Shown: positions 15,275 to 24,833 of the stretch, in pieces
Layout: every line of letters begins with the position of its first letter
Position numbering within the stretch: the stretch's first letter is position 1
Program-made: the position numbers and the translations under genes
The notes under the pieces: model-generated
What the model saw: only the letters and a program-made list of their open reading frames with translations
Database searches by the model: none
Told to the model about the DNA's origin: nothing
Assembly (NCBI GenBank): GCA_048054495.1
Contig: JBGMQN010000054.1
Location: forward strand, 1-64,000
Length of the DNA stretch: 64,000 nucleotides
DNA from: JADFRG01 sp048054495
GTDB lineage: Bacteria; Chloroflexota; Anaerolineae; Anaerolineales; E44-bin32
Direction: 5' to 3'

Positions 15275-16174
15275 CTAATCAATCAAAGCCGTCTCGATGA
15301 TTTGCTCCATGGAGAACCCCTCGATCTGGAGATAATGCTTGAGGACCTCCTCCAGGGCAGCCAGGGGGACAGGTCCCACAAGCTCGGTTTCGGCCACGCT
15401 GACCCCATGGCGTGCAGCCTCAAAGCGGATGGTTTCCAAGACACGCGGAATGGGTGTCTTGCTATAGTTGAGCAAGTTCATCGAGACCTGGACCATGCCG
15501 TCCTCTTCAAGAGACAGGCCCATGGCCCGAACATAACGATAGCCGCCGTTGATATGACGTACCGCTCGAGCGATGCGCTCAGCAATAGCTAGGTCGGATG
15601 TGCGTAGGTTGACGTTGAAGGCCACCAGCGGAAAGCGCACACCCGTGACCGTCGCCCCGGATTTGGGATTGAATTGGGTTGGGCCCTCGTCCGGTTCCCA
15701 AGCGGGGTCCTTGAGCTTATCCGCCAGCCCCTCATACTGCCCTTTCCGGATGGTGGGCAACTTGGCGCGCTCGGGTCGAGTAGCTGCCTCTTCATAGTAG
15801 TAGACCGGCACACCAAGGCCACCGGTGAACCTAGCAAAGCGCTGTGCAATTTCGACGGCCTCATCGATCTCCATCGCGCGCACAGGCACAAAGGCTACGA
15901 CGTCCACTGCCCCCATGCGAGGGTGCGCCCCGTGATGCTTGGTCATGTCAATTAATTCGATCGCCTTGGAGGCCATAGCCTCGGTCGCTTTGAGGACATC
16001 TTCCGGGTCACCCAAGTACGTGAAAACGGAACGGTTGTGGTCACCGTCGGAAGAACTGTCCAGGATCCTCACCCCCTCGAAGCCGCGCACCTGATCAAGC
16101 ACTTGCTCGACCAGATGGCGATCCCTGCCCTCACTGATGTTCGGTTCACATAACAGAACTTTGTTCATCGGCAT
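15275..16174 (-). CDS. ftcD: Glutamate formimidoyltransferase
   Basis: This 299-residue enzyme would transfer the formimino group of N-formiminoglutamate to tetrahydrofolate, giving glutamate. The formiminotransferase fold is visible in LLCEPNISEGRDRHLVEQV, HNRSVFTYLGDP, the conserved HHGAHPRMGAVDVVAFVPV with the catalytic His, and VQVSMNLLNYSKTPI. It lacks the cyclodeaminase half of the animal enzyme; that activity is the next gene upstream (16238-16831). Together they replace HutG/HutF, so histidine nitrogen and carbon are salvaged through folate. ATG 16174 follows a GGAG; an ATG two codons later is also possible. Confidence 0.94.
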   Translation of the reverse strand: MPMNKVLLCEPNISEGRDRHLVEQVLDQVRGFEGVRILDSSSDGDHNRSVFTYLGDPEDVLKATEAMASKAIELIDMTKHHGAHPRMGAVDVVAFVPVRAMEIDEAVEIAQRFARFTGGLGVPVYYYEEAATRPERAKLPTIRKGQYEGLADKLKDPAWEPDEGPTQFNPKSGATVTGVRFPLVAFNVNLRTSDLAIAERIARAVRHINGGYRYVRAMGLSLEEDGMVQVSMNLLNYSKTPIPRVLETIRFEAARHGVSVAETELVGPVPLAALEEVLKHYLQIEGFSMEQIIETALID

Positions 16175-16237
16175 CTCCGCTCCGGTGGAACTTTCCCCCC
16201 CGGTCTAAGTTCTGGTCGATAACCGGCCAGACCAATC

Positions 16238-16831
16238 TCAACCATCGTGTTCTTCAATCAACCGAGTCAATTCATGCGCACGCCCGGCAAGTTCGGTCGC
16301 CGTCTCCACGTCCTTAATGGTTGGGACGTTGATGGCGACATTTGCCGCACACCCCAGCAACCCGGCCCGGGCGAGGTGGATAGCACACTCAAGATCGGAA
16401 GCCAGGTTCGGATTAAATCGTCTCTCCAGCTTCCGAGCCAGCTCAATTACACGCCAACATCGCTCGGTGTTGGCCAATGGTATGAGCGTCGCCTGGATGA
16501 TCGCTTCCTGAATCGCAGTGTGACGGCTTGCCTTTTCTTCGTCGCTCTTCTTCGGGAGGCGGTATGCTTGGCGCACAGCGTCGAAGGCTTGCGAATCATC
16601 CCGACCACCATCGAACAGAGCTTCGGAGATTTCCTGTGCTTCGCCGCCCAGCCCTTCATAAAAAGCCTTCTCTCTCATCCCGTCCCTGCCGACGGACAGA
16701 CGGGCGACCATCGCTACAAGCGCACCGGCCATAGCCCCTGCTATAGCCGAAGCTGTTCCCCCACCCGTCGAATCGTCACATGGGTCCAGCACCCTCAAGA
16801 AAGCGGCTAGATTTTCATTTACATTTTTCAT
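16238..16831 (-). CDS. fchA: Formimidoyltetrahydrofolate cyclodeaminase
   Basis: This 197-residue enzyme would convert 5-formimino-THF to 5,10-methenyl-THF with release of ammonia. The FTCD_C fold is recognised by STGGGTASAIAGAMAGALVAM near the N-terminus and by GCAANVAINVPTI near the C-terminus, with helical content throughout and normal length (about 200). I chose ATG 16831 over a TTG two codons upstream because of the GGGGG-rich ribosome-binding region. It stands 63 nt upstream of ftcD, forming a two-gene, two-step folate module within the hut operon. Confidence 0.9.
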   Translation of the reverse strand: MKNVNENLAAFLRVLDPCDDSTGGGTASAIAGAMAGALVAMVARLSVGRDGMREKAFYEGLGGEAQEISEALFDGGRDDSQAFDAVRQAYRLPKKSDEEKASRHTAIQEAIIQATLIPLANTERCWRVIELARKLERRFNPNLASDLECAIHLARAGLLGCAANVAINVPTIKDVETATELAGRAHELTRLIEEHDG

Positions 16832-16980
16832 CCACAACCCCCGGTATCCGAGCTAGCACCCATTGTGGAAAATGTCTTGTATGGTCTCGGGAGCGAATTG
16901 AGCGCCACTATCTTCCCTTACAGGCATTTTCCTTCATCGTCGATAAAAGGATCATTTCTGGCCCACCCAAATAAATGCGA

Positions 16981-18042
16981 CTAGGTAGAATGCTCAGAAG
17001 TCGCGATTCTTTTGGAGGTATTCATTGGAGGTAGACCACTTCCCTGACCGTTCTCGTCGATTCGGTGACAGGCGGCGAAATGCTTCGGCCTTAGCTCACG
17101 CAGGACCGCTCTCTCCTGGTGACAGATATCTGTTGCGAATGAACACCGAGTGTTGAAAGGACAGCCCCGCGGAGGATTCGCCGGGCTGGGAATATCACCC
17201 TCCAGTACGATTTGCTCGCGAAGCGCATTGGTCACTGGATCAGGGATTGGCACTGCCGAAAGCAGGGCGATGGTGTATGGATGAAGAGGGCTGTTATAGA
17301 GATCATTCTTAGCGGCCAATTCCATGATTTGACCGAGATACATGACGGCTACTCGATCGGAGATGTACCTGACGATACTTAAATCGTGGGCGATGAACAT
17401 ATATGCCAGCCCGAATTGTTCCTGGAGATCCTTGAGCAAGTTAACGATTTGGGCTTGGATGGAAACATCCAGCGCCGATATGGGTTCGTCGCAGACGAGG
17501 AAGGAAGGTTCGCTGGCGAGGGCGCGTGCAATGCCGATACGCTGTCGCTGCCCACCGGAAAATTCATGCGCGTAACGGGTACGAAACTTCGGGTCAAGAC
17601 CGACGATCTCCAATAGGTGACTCACTCGTTCGGATAGCTCCTTACCTTTTGCCAGGCGATGGACCTCTAGAGGTTCACCGACGATGGATTCAATCTTCAG
17701 GCGAGGGTTTAGGGATGCATACGGATCCTGGAAGACCATTTGCATTTGACGTCGGTAGGGATGCATCTCCTGAGCGCTGAGAGAGGTGAGATCGACGCCT
17801 TGGAACATCACCTTGCCTGACGTTACTTTTGCCAGTTGCAGAATCCCTCGGCCAGTGGATGTTTTTCCACAACCGCTCTCGCCGACTAAGCTAAAAATCT
17901 CCCCTCTCCGCACATCAAAGGAGATGCCATCAACGGCTTTGACGACTCCCACCATTCGCCGAAACAACCCCCGGAAGATCGGAAAATGGATTTTCAGATC
18001 ATTGACATATAAGATGGTTTCAGAACCCGGACGGTCAGACAT
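16981..18042 (-). CDS. Dipeptide/oligopeptide ABC transporter ATP-binding protein (DppF/OppF)
   Basis: This 353-residue ATPase is the second of the pair that drives peptide import. Walker A is GESGCGKTSTG, the Q-loop MVFQDPYASLNP, signature SGGQRQRIGIARALA, Walker B FLVCDEPISALD and switch His in FIAHDLSIV. The C-terminal oligo_HPY motif has the CPFNTRCSFATDICH cysteines that bind an iron-sulfur cluster in DppD/OppD relatives. ATG 18042 overlaps the dppD stop by 8 nt; the frame extends 14 codons upstream. It belongs to the leftward operon with dppB, dppC and dppA, although other genes separate them. Confidence 0.92.
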   Translation of the reverse strand: MSDRPGSETILYVNDLKIHFPIFRGLFRRMVGVVKAVDGISFDVRRGEIFSLVGESGCGKTSTGRGILQLAKVTSGKVMFQGVDLTSLSAQEMHPYRRQMQMVFQDPYASLNPRLKIESIVGEPLEVHRLAKGKELSERVSHLLEIVGLDPKFRTRYAHEFSGGQRQRIGIARALASEPSFLVCDEPISALDVSIQAQIVNLLKDLQEQFGLAYMFIAHDLSIVRYISDRVAVMYLGQIMELAAKNDLYNSPLHPYTIALLSAVPIPDPVTNALREQIVLEGDIPSPANPPRGCPFNTRCSFATDICHQERAVLRELRPKHFAACHRIDENGQGSGLPPMNTSKRIATSEHST

Positions 18043-19030
18043 TTCGGGGCTCCCCTCGTTCAACATCCCACCAACATGCTGCACGATGATCTTCGCTGAT
18101 CGTCACGAGTTTGGGATTCTCAGACCAGCAGCGATCAATGACATATTCGCAACGAGGGCCAAATGGGCAACCAACGGGGGCAGCCAGCATATCTGGGGGA
18201 AATCCCTCAATGTTTTTCAATCTGTCAGCGTCCTTATCGACCCTGGGCAGAGAATCGAGCAGACCGCGCGTATAGGGATGCTGGGGGGCTGCATATAGCC
18301 TAGCAACAGAGGCCTCCTCAACCACAAAGCCCGCATAGAATACGGCGACCCGATCAGCGACTTCCGCTATTACACCCAGATCATGGGTTATCCAGATAAC
18401 GGACATGTCGAATTCTTGGCGCAACCGCTTGAACACTTTGATAATCTGTGCCTGAATAGTCACATCCAAGGCAGTGGTCGGTTCGTCAGCAATCAGCAAT
18501 CTCGGCGTGCAGGCGATTGCCATGGCAATCATCACACGCTGACGCATCCCTCCAGAATATTGGTGGGGATAATCGTTCAACCTGGTCCGAGCATTCGGGA
18601 TCCCCACCTGTTCGAGCAACTCGACTGCACGGTGCTTCGCCTCAGAATGGCGTAGACCAAGATGCTCTTCAAACGGCTCAGTAATCTGTCTGCCAATGGT
18701 GAGCACCGGATTCAGCGAGGACATCGTATCCTGAAAAACCATCCCGATTTGTCGCCCACGGATCCGGCGCATCTCTTCGGGTTTCAATTGGAATAGGTCA
18801 CAGCCAGAAAAATAAGCTTCTCCAGCCTCAATGCGCCCAGGAGGGCTTGGAATAAGGCGGAGCACGGATTGGACCGTCACGGTTTTTCCGCATCCGCTCT
18901 CGCCCACGATGCCTAGCGTTTCTCCTTGTTCAAGCTCAAAGGAGATGCCATTGACTGCATGCACCACGCCTTTGGGAGTGTCAAACCGAGTAACGAGATT
19001 GTTTACCTTCAGTAGCTTAGGGTTGTCCAT
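18035..19030 (-). CDS. Dipeptide/oligopeptide ABC transporter ATP-binding protein (DppD/OppD)
   Basis: This 331-residue ATPase is the partner of the following gene. Walker A is GESGCGKTVTV, Q-loop MVFQDTMSSLNP, signature YSGGMRQRVMIAMAIA, Walker B LLIADEPTTALD and switch WITHDLGVI. The C-terminal Cys motif (GCPFGPRCEYVIDRCW) that can hold a 4Fe-4S cluster is present. Its stop overlaps the DppF-like start by 8 nt, implying coupled translation. It is preceded by the UroD-family gene in the same direction. Confidence 0.92.
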   Translation of the reverse strand: MDNPKLLKVNNLVTRFDTPKGVVHAVNGISFELEQGETLGIVGESGCGKTVTVQSVLRLIPSPPGRIEAGEAYFSGCDLFQLKPEEMRRIRGRQIGMVFQDTMSSLNPVLTIGRQITEPFEEHLGLRHSEAKHRAVELLEQVGIPNARTRLNDYPHQYSGGMRQRVMIAMAIACTPRLLIADEPTTALDVTIQAQIIKVFKRLRQEFDMSVIWITHDLGVIAEVADRVAVFYAGFVVEEASVARLYAAPQHPYTRGLLDSLPRVDKDADRLKNIEGFPPDMLAAPVGCPFGPRCEYVIDRCWSENPKLVTISEDHRAACWWDVERGEPRNV

Positions 19031-19130
19031 TGCGAATAAACCCCGTGTAAGATCTCCATCGTTGAAAAAAGATGTTCACAATATGTTTTCCGACCAGCCT
19101 GTGCATTCCCTCCGGCAGGGCGTATGTTGG

Positions 19131-20339
19131 CTAGTAAACGCCATGCTCACGAGCTGTGTCATACAATGCGACAATGTTTTCGGGCGGGACGCCATCTTGG
19201 ATGTTGTGAATAGGGGCGAAAACGAAACCGCCTCCTGGCGCTAGGTCATCTATGTGTCGCTTGACTTCATCAGCGACCTGCTCTGGCGTGCCGAAAGGTA
19301 GCGTGGTCTGACTATCGCATCCTGCACCCCAGAAGGCGATGTCCTGGCCAAATTCCCTCTTCAGTCTTTTCGCATCCATGCCAGCGGCGGATACCTGTAC
19401 CGGATTCAGGATATCCACGCCCATCTCGATAAAATCGGGGATAAGCGGCGCAACAGCGCCATCCGTGTGCAGGAAGAGAAAGCAATCACAACGGGACTTC
19501 ACAAAGCTGTATAGCTTTTGGTGATAGGGTTTGACACGTTTTCGATATAGCTCGGGGCTGATTAAAAGGTCCTCCTGCATGCCTAGATCGTCCTGAAACT
19601 CCACTACGTGCACATACTTCCCAACGGTTTCGATGAAGTGTTCAAACCTTTTCATATTCGCTTCCACCAGTCGATCCATCAACCCTTCAGCGAACCCCGG
19701 ATTCACGACTAGGTCCATCAGGAAAGTTTCCCACCCGCGCAGGCCCTGGCCGGCTTGGAAGATGTGGCCGCCGAAGAAACCAACCAGTAAGTAGTCGGTA
19801 TCATCGAGTAAGTCCTTCGCCTTTTTAGCCAGCTCTTCATAGCTCATATCGAGATAGGATGGGGTCTCATAATTCTCGATATACGCGATGTATTTCTCTA
19901 TGTCGTCCACGCTCGTCGCTTCCGCCAGGGGCGAGAAAATAGGGTCAAAATAATGCCCACCCGGCGGCATTTTGAGCACAGCATTCCCCGAGCTATCGAA
20001 GTAGATCTGCGAGCCATCGTCCTGAAGCTGCGGTTGGAATCGAGCAGGCAGCAGAACTGTATAATTATCGCTGGACGAAGCAATCCTCCATTCCTTCGGT
20101 TCATGGTAGACGAAGGCGACATCTGCATCGAAGGCCCGCCGTAAATCATCATCCGTCATCACAATTTGCTGAAAGACATCTGCGATCCGAAGCACACCTA
20201 CATCCATCCCTAGATGATTGCGGAGATTGATGTAAGCCTTCATGGTGATTGAGCTTACATCTGTGCAGCCCATGTCTATCGGTACACGATCCGGCTCCTT
20301 ATGCCGCAGGGCCATAAGAACTCTCTCTCGTCGGTTCAT
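19131..20339 (-). CDS. Uroporphyrinogen decarboxylase-family (corrinoid) methyltransferase
   Basis: This 402-residue protein belongs to the URO-D superfamily branch that includes MtaA/MtbA/CmuA methyltransferases and not HemE. It starts MNRRERVLMALRHKEPDRVP, the typical opening of that branch. It has a PDFIEMGVDILNPVQVSAAG strand and ends with a GGGFVFAPIHNIQDGVPPEN segment where the zinc and substrate site of this branch usually lies. MtaA-like enzymes move methyl groups from a corrinoid protein to coenzyme M or folate. In this island it is the likely acceptor enzyme for the corrinoid protein at 32202-32834. The exact reaction is inferred. Confidence 0.8.
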   Translation of the reverse strand: MNRRERVLMALRHKEPDRVPIDMGCTDVSSITMKAYINLRNHLGMDVGVLRIADVFQQIVMTDDDLRRAFDADVAFVYHEPKEWRIASSSDNYTVLLPARFQPQLQDDGSQIYFDSSGNAVLKMPPGGHYFDPIFSPLAEATSVDDIEKYIAYIENYETPSYLDMSYEELAKKAKDLLDDTDYLLVGFFGGHIFQAGQGLRGWETFLMDLVVNPGFAEGLMDRLVEANMKRFEHFIETVGKYVHVVEFQDDLGMQEDLLISPELYRKRVKPYHQKLYSFVKSRCDCFLFLHTDGAVAPLIPDFIEMGVDILNPVQVSAAGMDAKRLKREFGQDIAFWGAGCDSQTTLPFGTPEQVADEVKRHIDDLAPGGGFVFAPIHNIQDGVPPENIVALYDTAREHGVY

Positions 20340-20493
20340 TTGTTTACCCTTTCACGATAAGCACTGAACCCTTTTCTCCCCATCGAGCGCACAGCGCGCG
20401 TCAGCGGCTGCTCGGCGGCCAAACTCCATGGCTATCCGCTGGCGCCACAACGATCAGGATGCGGCACCTGATTTGGGAGATGCCCTTTTGCAT

Positions 20494-21459
20494 CTACTCC
20501 GCTGCGTTTGTCCAGGGAAGCTTATCCAAGTCTGCGTTTCCCCCAGACAAAATGACGCCAATGCGCTGGCCCCGCAGGTCCATTTTTCCTTCCATCAATG
20601 CCGCTACTGGCACAGCAGAGGAAGGCTCAATGATGATGTTGACTCTTTCCCATATATAGCGCATCGCCACCGCGATGGCCTGCTCACTTACAGTCACGAT
20701 CTCACTGACATTTTCCCGGATGATGGAGAAGGGCAGTTCTCCCAACGCGGTGCGCAAGCCATCCGCGATGGTTGTCGGTGGTCTGGCGGGAATGATGCGG
20801 CCCTCTTTTAGCGACTGGTAAGCATCGTCAGCTTCTTCCGGTTCAGCGCCGATAACGAGCGTTTTGGGAGAGAGCCCAGCGGTGGCGATTACGGTGCCAC
20901 TTAGCAGCGAGCCGCCTCCCACGGGCGCCATGATCATGTCGAGATCTTGAATTTCTTCGAGTAATTCCAGCGCTGCGGTTGCCTGGCCAGCGATGGTCGT
21001 GGTCAGATCAAAGGGATGAATGTAATAAGCTCCCGTTTCCTTCGTAAGTTGTTCCGCGGTCGCATAGAGGGCCTCCAGAGACCACTCACAGAAGTGGATG
21101 ATGGCACCGTAGCCAGCCACCGCCATTTTTTTCGCCTCAGGAGCTGTTTCAGGCATGGCGATGTAGGCCTGAATACCGCGCAACCCAGCCGCCACGGCGA
21201 CCGCTTGTGCATGGTTCCCTGACGAACTGGTCACCACACCCCGAGCGACAATATCGTCCGGCAGCGACAGAACAGTGTTGCATGCTCCACGGATCTTGAA
21301 CGATCCAGTTTTTTGGAAGTTTTCACACTTTAGAAAGACCTGAGCATTGACCAGTTGATTTAGACTTGAACATGTAAGAACGGGCGTGCGGTGAATATGG
21401 GGTCGAATTCGATCCGCTGCCTTGCGGATGTCGACCAATGTGGGATGTGTCTGGCTCAA
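20494..21459 (-). CDS. PLP-dependent threonine/serine dehydratase-like protein
   Basis: This 321-residue fold-type II PLP enzyme removes the hydroxyl of a beta-hydroxy amino acid with loss of ammonia. The PLP lysine lies in KTGSFKIRGACN, SSGNHAQAVAVAAG is the substrate loop, and GGGSLLSG binds the cofactor phosphate. It lacks the C-terminal ACT domain of biosynthetic IlvA, fitting a catabolic enzyme. Threonine dehydratase, serine racemase and hydroxyaspartate ammonia-lyase cannot be separated from sequence alone. TTG 21459 is chosen because AAAGGAGGA sits just upstream; the frame extends further but without initiation signals. Confidence 0.85.
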   Translation of the reverse strand: MSQTHPTLVDIRKAADRIRPHIHRTPVLTCSSLNQLVNAQVFLKCENFQKTGSFKIRGACNTVLSLPDDIVARGVVTSSSGNHAQAVAVAAGLRGIQAYIAMPETAPEAKKMAVAGYGAIIHFCEWSLEALYATAEQLTKETGAYYIHPFDLTTTIAGQATAALELLEEIQDLDMIMAPVGGGSLLSGTVIATAGLSPKTLVIGAEPEEADDAYQSLKEGRIIPARPPTTIADGLRTALGELPFSIIRENVSEIVTVSEQAIAVAMRYIWERVNIIIEPSSAVPVAALMEGKMDLRGQRIGVILSGGNADLDKLPWTNAAE

Positions 21460-21752
21460 CGTGTCCTCCTTTGAAAAACGAGCAAGGTGTGCTGGGTTCG
21501 TTTCACTCGCCGCGATTCGATTGACACTGGCCTCACACAGAACCGGATCGGTAAAGGACCAAGACTTACGTGCCCAGTTCGTGGTTAATATTTCTGCCAG
21601 TGAATGCTTACGCGCGATTGCAGGACCCAACATCCTGGAACAACACTTCACGCATCGAAAGACCGTCCTGTCTGGCCGCTGCCACGAAAAAACCAGTTTT
21701 AGTGTATGCCTTCCTTATGCCCTCTCATCCCCAGTAGACATCTCTATTTAAG

Positions 21753-21803
21753 TTCAATGGGCTCACGATTGGCTGTTGACTGCCAAAAGGAGCCCACTGA
21801 ACC
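21753..21803 (-). terminator. Large hairpin downstream of the peptide-binding protein gene
   Basis: Inverted repeats 21753-21765 and 21791-21803 pair over 13 bp with one mismatch around a 25-nt loop, 43 nt after the dppA-like stop. In the direction of transcription the 3' arm is followed by TTAAATAGAG. It may be a terminator or a 3' end stabiliser for the abundant binding-protein message. The rest of 21460-21846 shows no gene. Confidence 0.5.
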
Positions 21804-21846
21804 CTATCTCATCCAGCAGACTGCATCTGAATGTCTAGGTACACTG

Positions 21847-23460
21847 CTACTCGGTGACCTGAACACCTCTCAGGTTCACCAATTCAGTTGGCCAAGGCGT
21901 GAATCCTGATACACGCTTGTTGAGCCCGGTGAAGTTGTAGACTTGCCAGAGCGGAATACCAGGCGGGTCTGCCTGCATGAGTTCCGCCGCTTGATAATAG
22001 ATCTCCCTACGCTTATCCGGGTCCACGATCGCCCCGGCTTCCTTCAACAAAGCCTGAAGTTCGGGGTTGTCCCAATGCGCCCAACAGTTGTCCTCTGTGA
22101 TTACTATCAGGTTGACCGGGTATACCGGATCGAGGAAGCGGTCTCCGGCGCCATCGAAGAACATCGGCTCAAACTCCTGCTTACATTCCAGATCCCAGTG
22201 CAGGTTGGCCTCACGCACATTCAGCGTGATATCGAGGAATTCATCCAAATAGCCGACGATGGCCTGACAAGCCTCTACGCCATTGGCATAATAGCCGCTT
22301 GGGCAAGCCATGCCGATCTCGAAACCATCTGGATACCCGGCTTCGGTCAAGAGTTCCTGGGCTTTCTCGGGATCGTATGGGATAGGGGGAAGATCAGGGT
22401 TATATCCAAACTGGAGTGGGCCAATGTAGGTGCTGATCACTTCTCCTTGTCCGCGATAGACGGCGTCAATGATTGCCTGGCGATCCACAGCGTAGATCAG
22501 GGCCTGGCGCACACGCACGTCTTCCAATGGCGTACCGATCCCCGTGCTGACGTTGTTGAACATGTTGTAGAAAATCCGTGTGCCAAGCGCTCGGCTGACT
22601 GTCAAGTCCGGCTGGTCCATGAGCACGCCGATCTGAGTCGGTGGTATGTCCAGGGCGATGTCGATCTCACCCGCCTCCAGCGCGGCTATGCGCGAGTCAG
22701 CCTCCGGGATGCTCTTCCACACCACGGTTTCGACGCCGGCAACACCAGGTCCCCCCCAGTAGCTCGGGTTGGCCTCATAGACCACCTTGTCGCCGCGCAC
22801 CCACTCCTTAAGCACAAACGGGCCCGTGCCAATGGGCTCAATGCTGAGCCCATCATAGCCGACTTCTTCGGAATGTACGGGCGGGTAGATGGATGCGTGG
22901 GGCGTACCCATTCGCTTCAAGAACACGGGGTCCGGCTCCGTCGTGGTGATCTTTACCGTGTACTCGTCAACCTTCTCCACGGACTCCACAGTCTGCCAGG
23001 ACCATACGCGACTTCCGGTCTCCTCTGCTTTGTTGAATTCGTATGTGAAGAGCACAGCATCCGCGTTGAAAGGCTCCCCATTTGAGAATTGAATCCCTTG
23101 GCGGAGATTGAAAACGTAGGTGGTAGGATCCAGGATCTCCCATGATTCAGCCAGGAGTGGTTCAACTTCTCCCGTCGCCCCGTTGAGGAATGTGAGGCTT
23201 TCATAGGGCAAGAGAGCCACATTTTGAATCATGACCGCAATGGACGAGATCGGATCAAGGGTCTCGACCACGATTGGTATGCCGACGGTGAGGGTACCCC
23301 GATACGGATTGGAAGGCTCCGCTGTGGTTGTGACGAGAACTTCAACTTCCTTTTCCTGGACGACGGTCTCTTTCACGACAACCGTTTCGACGGCTGTCGC
23401 GCAAGCGCTCAGCCCCAATGCAAGTAGAAAACTGAATAGAATAGATATTCGCAGTTTCAT
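21847..23460 (-). CDS. Peptide-type ABC transporter substrate-binding lipoprotein (DppA/OppA-like)
   Basis: This 537-residue SBP_bac_5 protein would capture peptides or related cations outside the membrane. The lipobox is LSAC (LALGLSACATAVE), followed by a charged Val/Glu tether. Family landmarks are TLDPISSIAVM, the PLLAESWEILDPTTYVFNLR segment, GTGPFVLKEWVRGDKVVYE and VRQALIYAVDRQAI. The ATG at 23460 is preceded by a strong AAAGGAGGAGAG. The genes for its permeases are upstream (dppB, dppC at 26.6-24.8 kb) and its ATPases downstream (19-17 kb), with a dipeptidase between, so the transporter genes are interleaved with catabolic ones. Confidence 0.92.
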   Translation of the reverse strand: MKLRISILFSFLLALGLSACATAVETVVVKETVVQEKEVEVLVTTTAEPSNPYRGTLTVGIPIVVETLDPISSIAVMIQNVALLPYESLTFLNGATGEVEPLLAESWEILDPTTYVFNLRQGIQFSNGEPFNADAVLFTYEFNKAEETGSRVWSWQTVESVEKVDEYTVKITTTEPDPVFLKRMGTPHASIYPPVHSEEVGYDGLSIEPIGTGPFVLKEWVRGDKVVYEANPSYWGGPGVAGVETVVWKSIPEADSRIAALEAGEIDIALDIPPTQIGVLMDQPDLTVSRALGTRIFYNMFNNVSTGIGTPLEDVRVRQALIYAVDRQAIIDAVYRGQGEVISTYIGPLQFGYNPDLPPIPYDPEKAQELLTEAGYPDGFEIGMACPSGYYANGVEACQAIVGYLDEFLDITLNVREANLHWDLECKQEFEPMFFDGAGDRFLDPVYPVNLIVITEDNCWAHWDNPELQALLKEAGAIVDPDKRREIYYQAAELMQADPPGIPLWQVYNFTGLNKRVSGFTPWPTELVNLRGVQVTE

Positions 23461-23612
23461 CTCTCCTCCTTTAATTTTTTTTAATCGACTTTGCCAGTGT
23501 TTCTTCGTTTTGGGATCATGATCCGGAATGACACCTCCTTCCTCTGCGGCTCCATCGGTCTACCCGCCAATGGAACATGATCGCGATCGTTCAATAAGCA
23601 TTTACAAGTTGG

Positions 23613-24802
23613 TCAACCGCCCCAAACCTGTTTAAAAACCCGCAAAAAATTCCTGCCCATGATTTTCGCCACTTCGTCCTCGCCATAGCCCCGGGCGAGC
23701 AGCCCCTTGCTCAGGTCGGGCAGCTGTGCAACACTCTCCATCCCCTTAGCCCGGAAAGACCAGGAGTTTTCCCAGTTCTTGATATTGGGCCAGTATTCGG
23801 GTTTGAAAATACGGTTGTGGCGCTCGGGAGGGAAGCTGCGATCCGACATCACCCCTCCGGCAGTGAAGGCCAATAGATTCTCGCTTGAGTCCAGGCCAAT
23901 TCCAACGTGATCTATACCAACAAGGTTCACTACGTAATCCACATGGTTGATGAAATCCTCGACCGTGGCTGGATCATCTTCGCTCAGGTCATCTTTCAGG
24001 AACATGCCGTACGGGCAAATGCCCACCACTCCGCCGAGGTTCGCCACAGCCTCGATCTCCTCATCGTCAATGTTGCGGGGGTGTTTACACAGAGCCTGCG
24101 GATTGGAATGGGAAAAGACAACCGGAGCCTGTGATATTTCCATGGTCTCCATGCAGGTGCGTTTGCCCGTATGGGAAAGGCTGATAACGANNNNNNNNNN
24201 NNNNNNNNNNNNNNNNNNNNNNNNNNNNNNNNNNNNNNNNNNNNNNNNNNNNNNNNNNNNNNNNNNNNNNNNNNNNNNNNNNNNNNNNNNATTTCCATGG
24301 TCTCCATGCAGGTGCGTTTGCCCGTATGGGAAAGGCTGATAACGATGCCAAGTTCATTCATCCGTTCGACGACCTGAATCCCAAAATCGCTCAAGCCTGC
24401 ATCGGAGCGCTCCGTGCAACCGTCGCCAACCAAATTGCGCTCGTTATAGGTCAGTTGCATTACGCGCAGCCCCAAGCGGTGGAAAATGTCGATCATATGC
24501 AGATCGCCATCAAGCGGGAAGGTGTTTTCAAACTCCATGATGATGCCGATCTTGCCCACTTGGCTTAGCTCCTCGATCTCCGAGGCCTGGCTGATCAACA
24601 TCGTGTCCTCCGATGTTGCCTCAAGCATGGAATAGAGGAAGGCAATATCGTCCAAGGTGTTCCGAGCGTTTTTCATCCAGCCGATCGGGAGGCAGTAGGC
24701 GTCCATCCCGCCTTTCTTGAGCAAAGGAACATACTCAGGAGTCAAGCCGGAACCGGTGTGGCCGTCTATGACCAAGAGATCGTGGTGGAAACCGGGTTTC
24801 AT
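23613..24802 (-). CDS. Membrane dipeptidase (peptidase family M19), interrupted only by an assembly gap
   Basis: Two frames join into one 344-residue protein once the gap (100 N plus a 55-nt duplicate) is removed; 1190 minus 155 nt is an exact multiple of three. M19 features are LVIDGHTGSGLTPEYV, AYCLPIGWMKN, LRVMQLTYNERN, the SLSHTGKRT segment, VVFSHSNPQALC, RNIDDEEIEAVA, GGVVGICPYG and VGIGLDSSENL. The family hydrolyses dipeptides (and some D-residues) with two zincs. The usual HxD of the N-terminus reads DGHTG here, so one zinc ligand may differ. ATG 24802 follows a GGGAG. Its position between dppC and dppA suggests that imported dipeptides are cut at once. Confidence 0.85.
24136..24345. 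other. Assembly gap with 55-nt duplicated flanks
   Basis: 100 N (24191-24290) sit between two identical 55-nt copies (24136-24190 and 24291-24345). As at 11.6 kb, this is one k-mer of contig overlap, not missing sequence: removing N and one copy restores the dipeptidase frame exactly. Confidence 0.95.
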
Positions 24803-24833
24803 ATGAAATCGCTCCCTTCGGAGATCTTGAGCA

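Noticed and set aside
21943..23085. 380-residue plus-strand frame
   Set aside because: It is antisense to the DppA-like gene, whose family match is strong; composition is that of a shadow frame.
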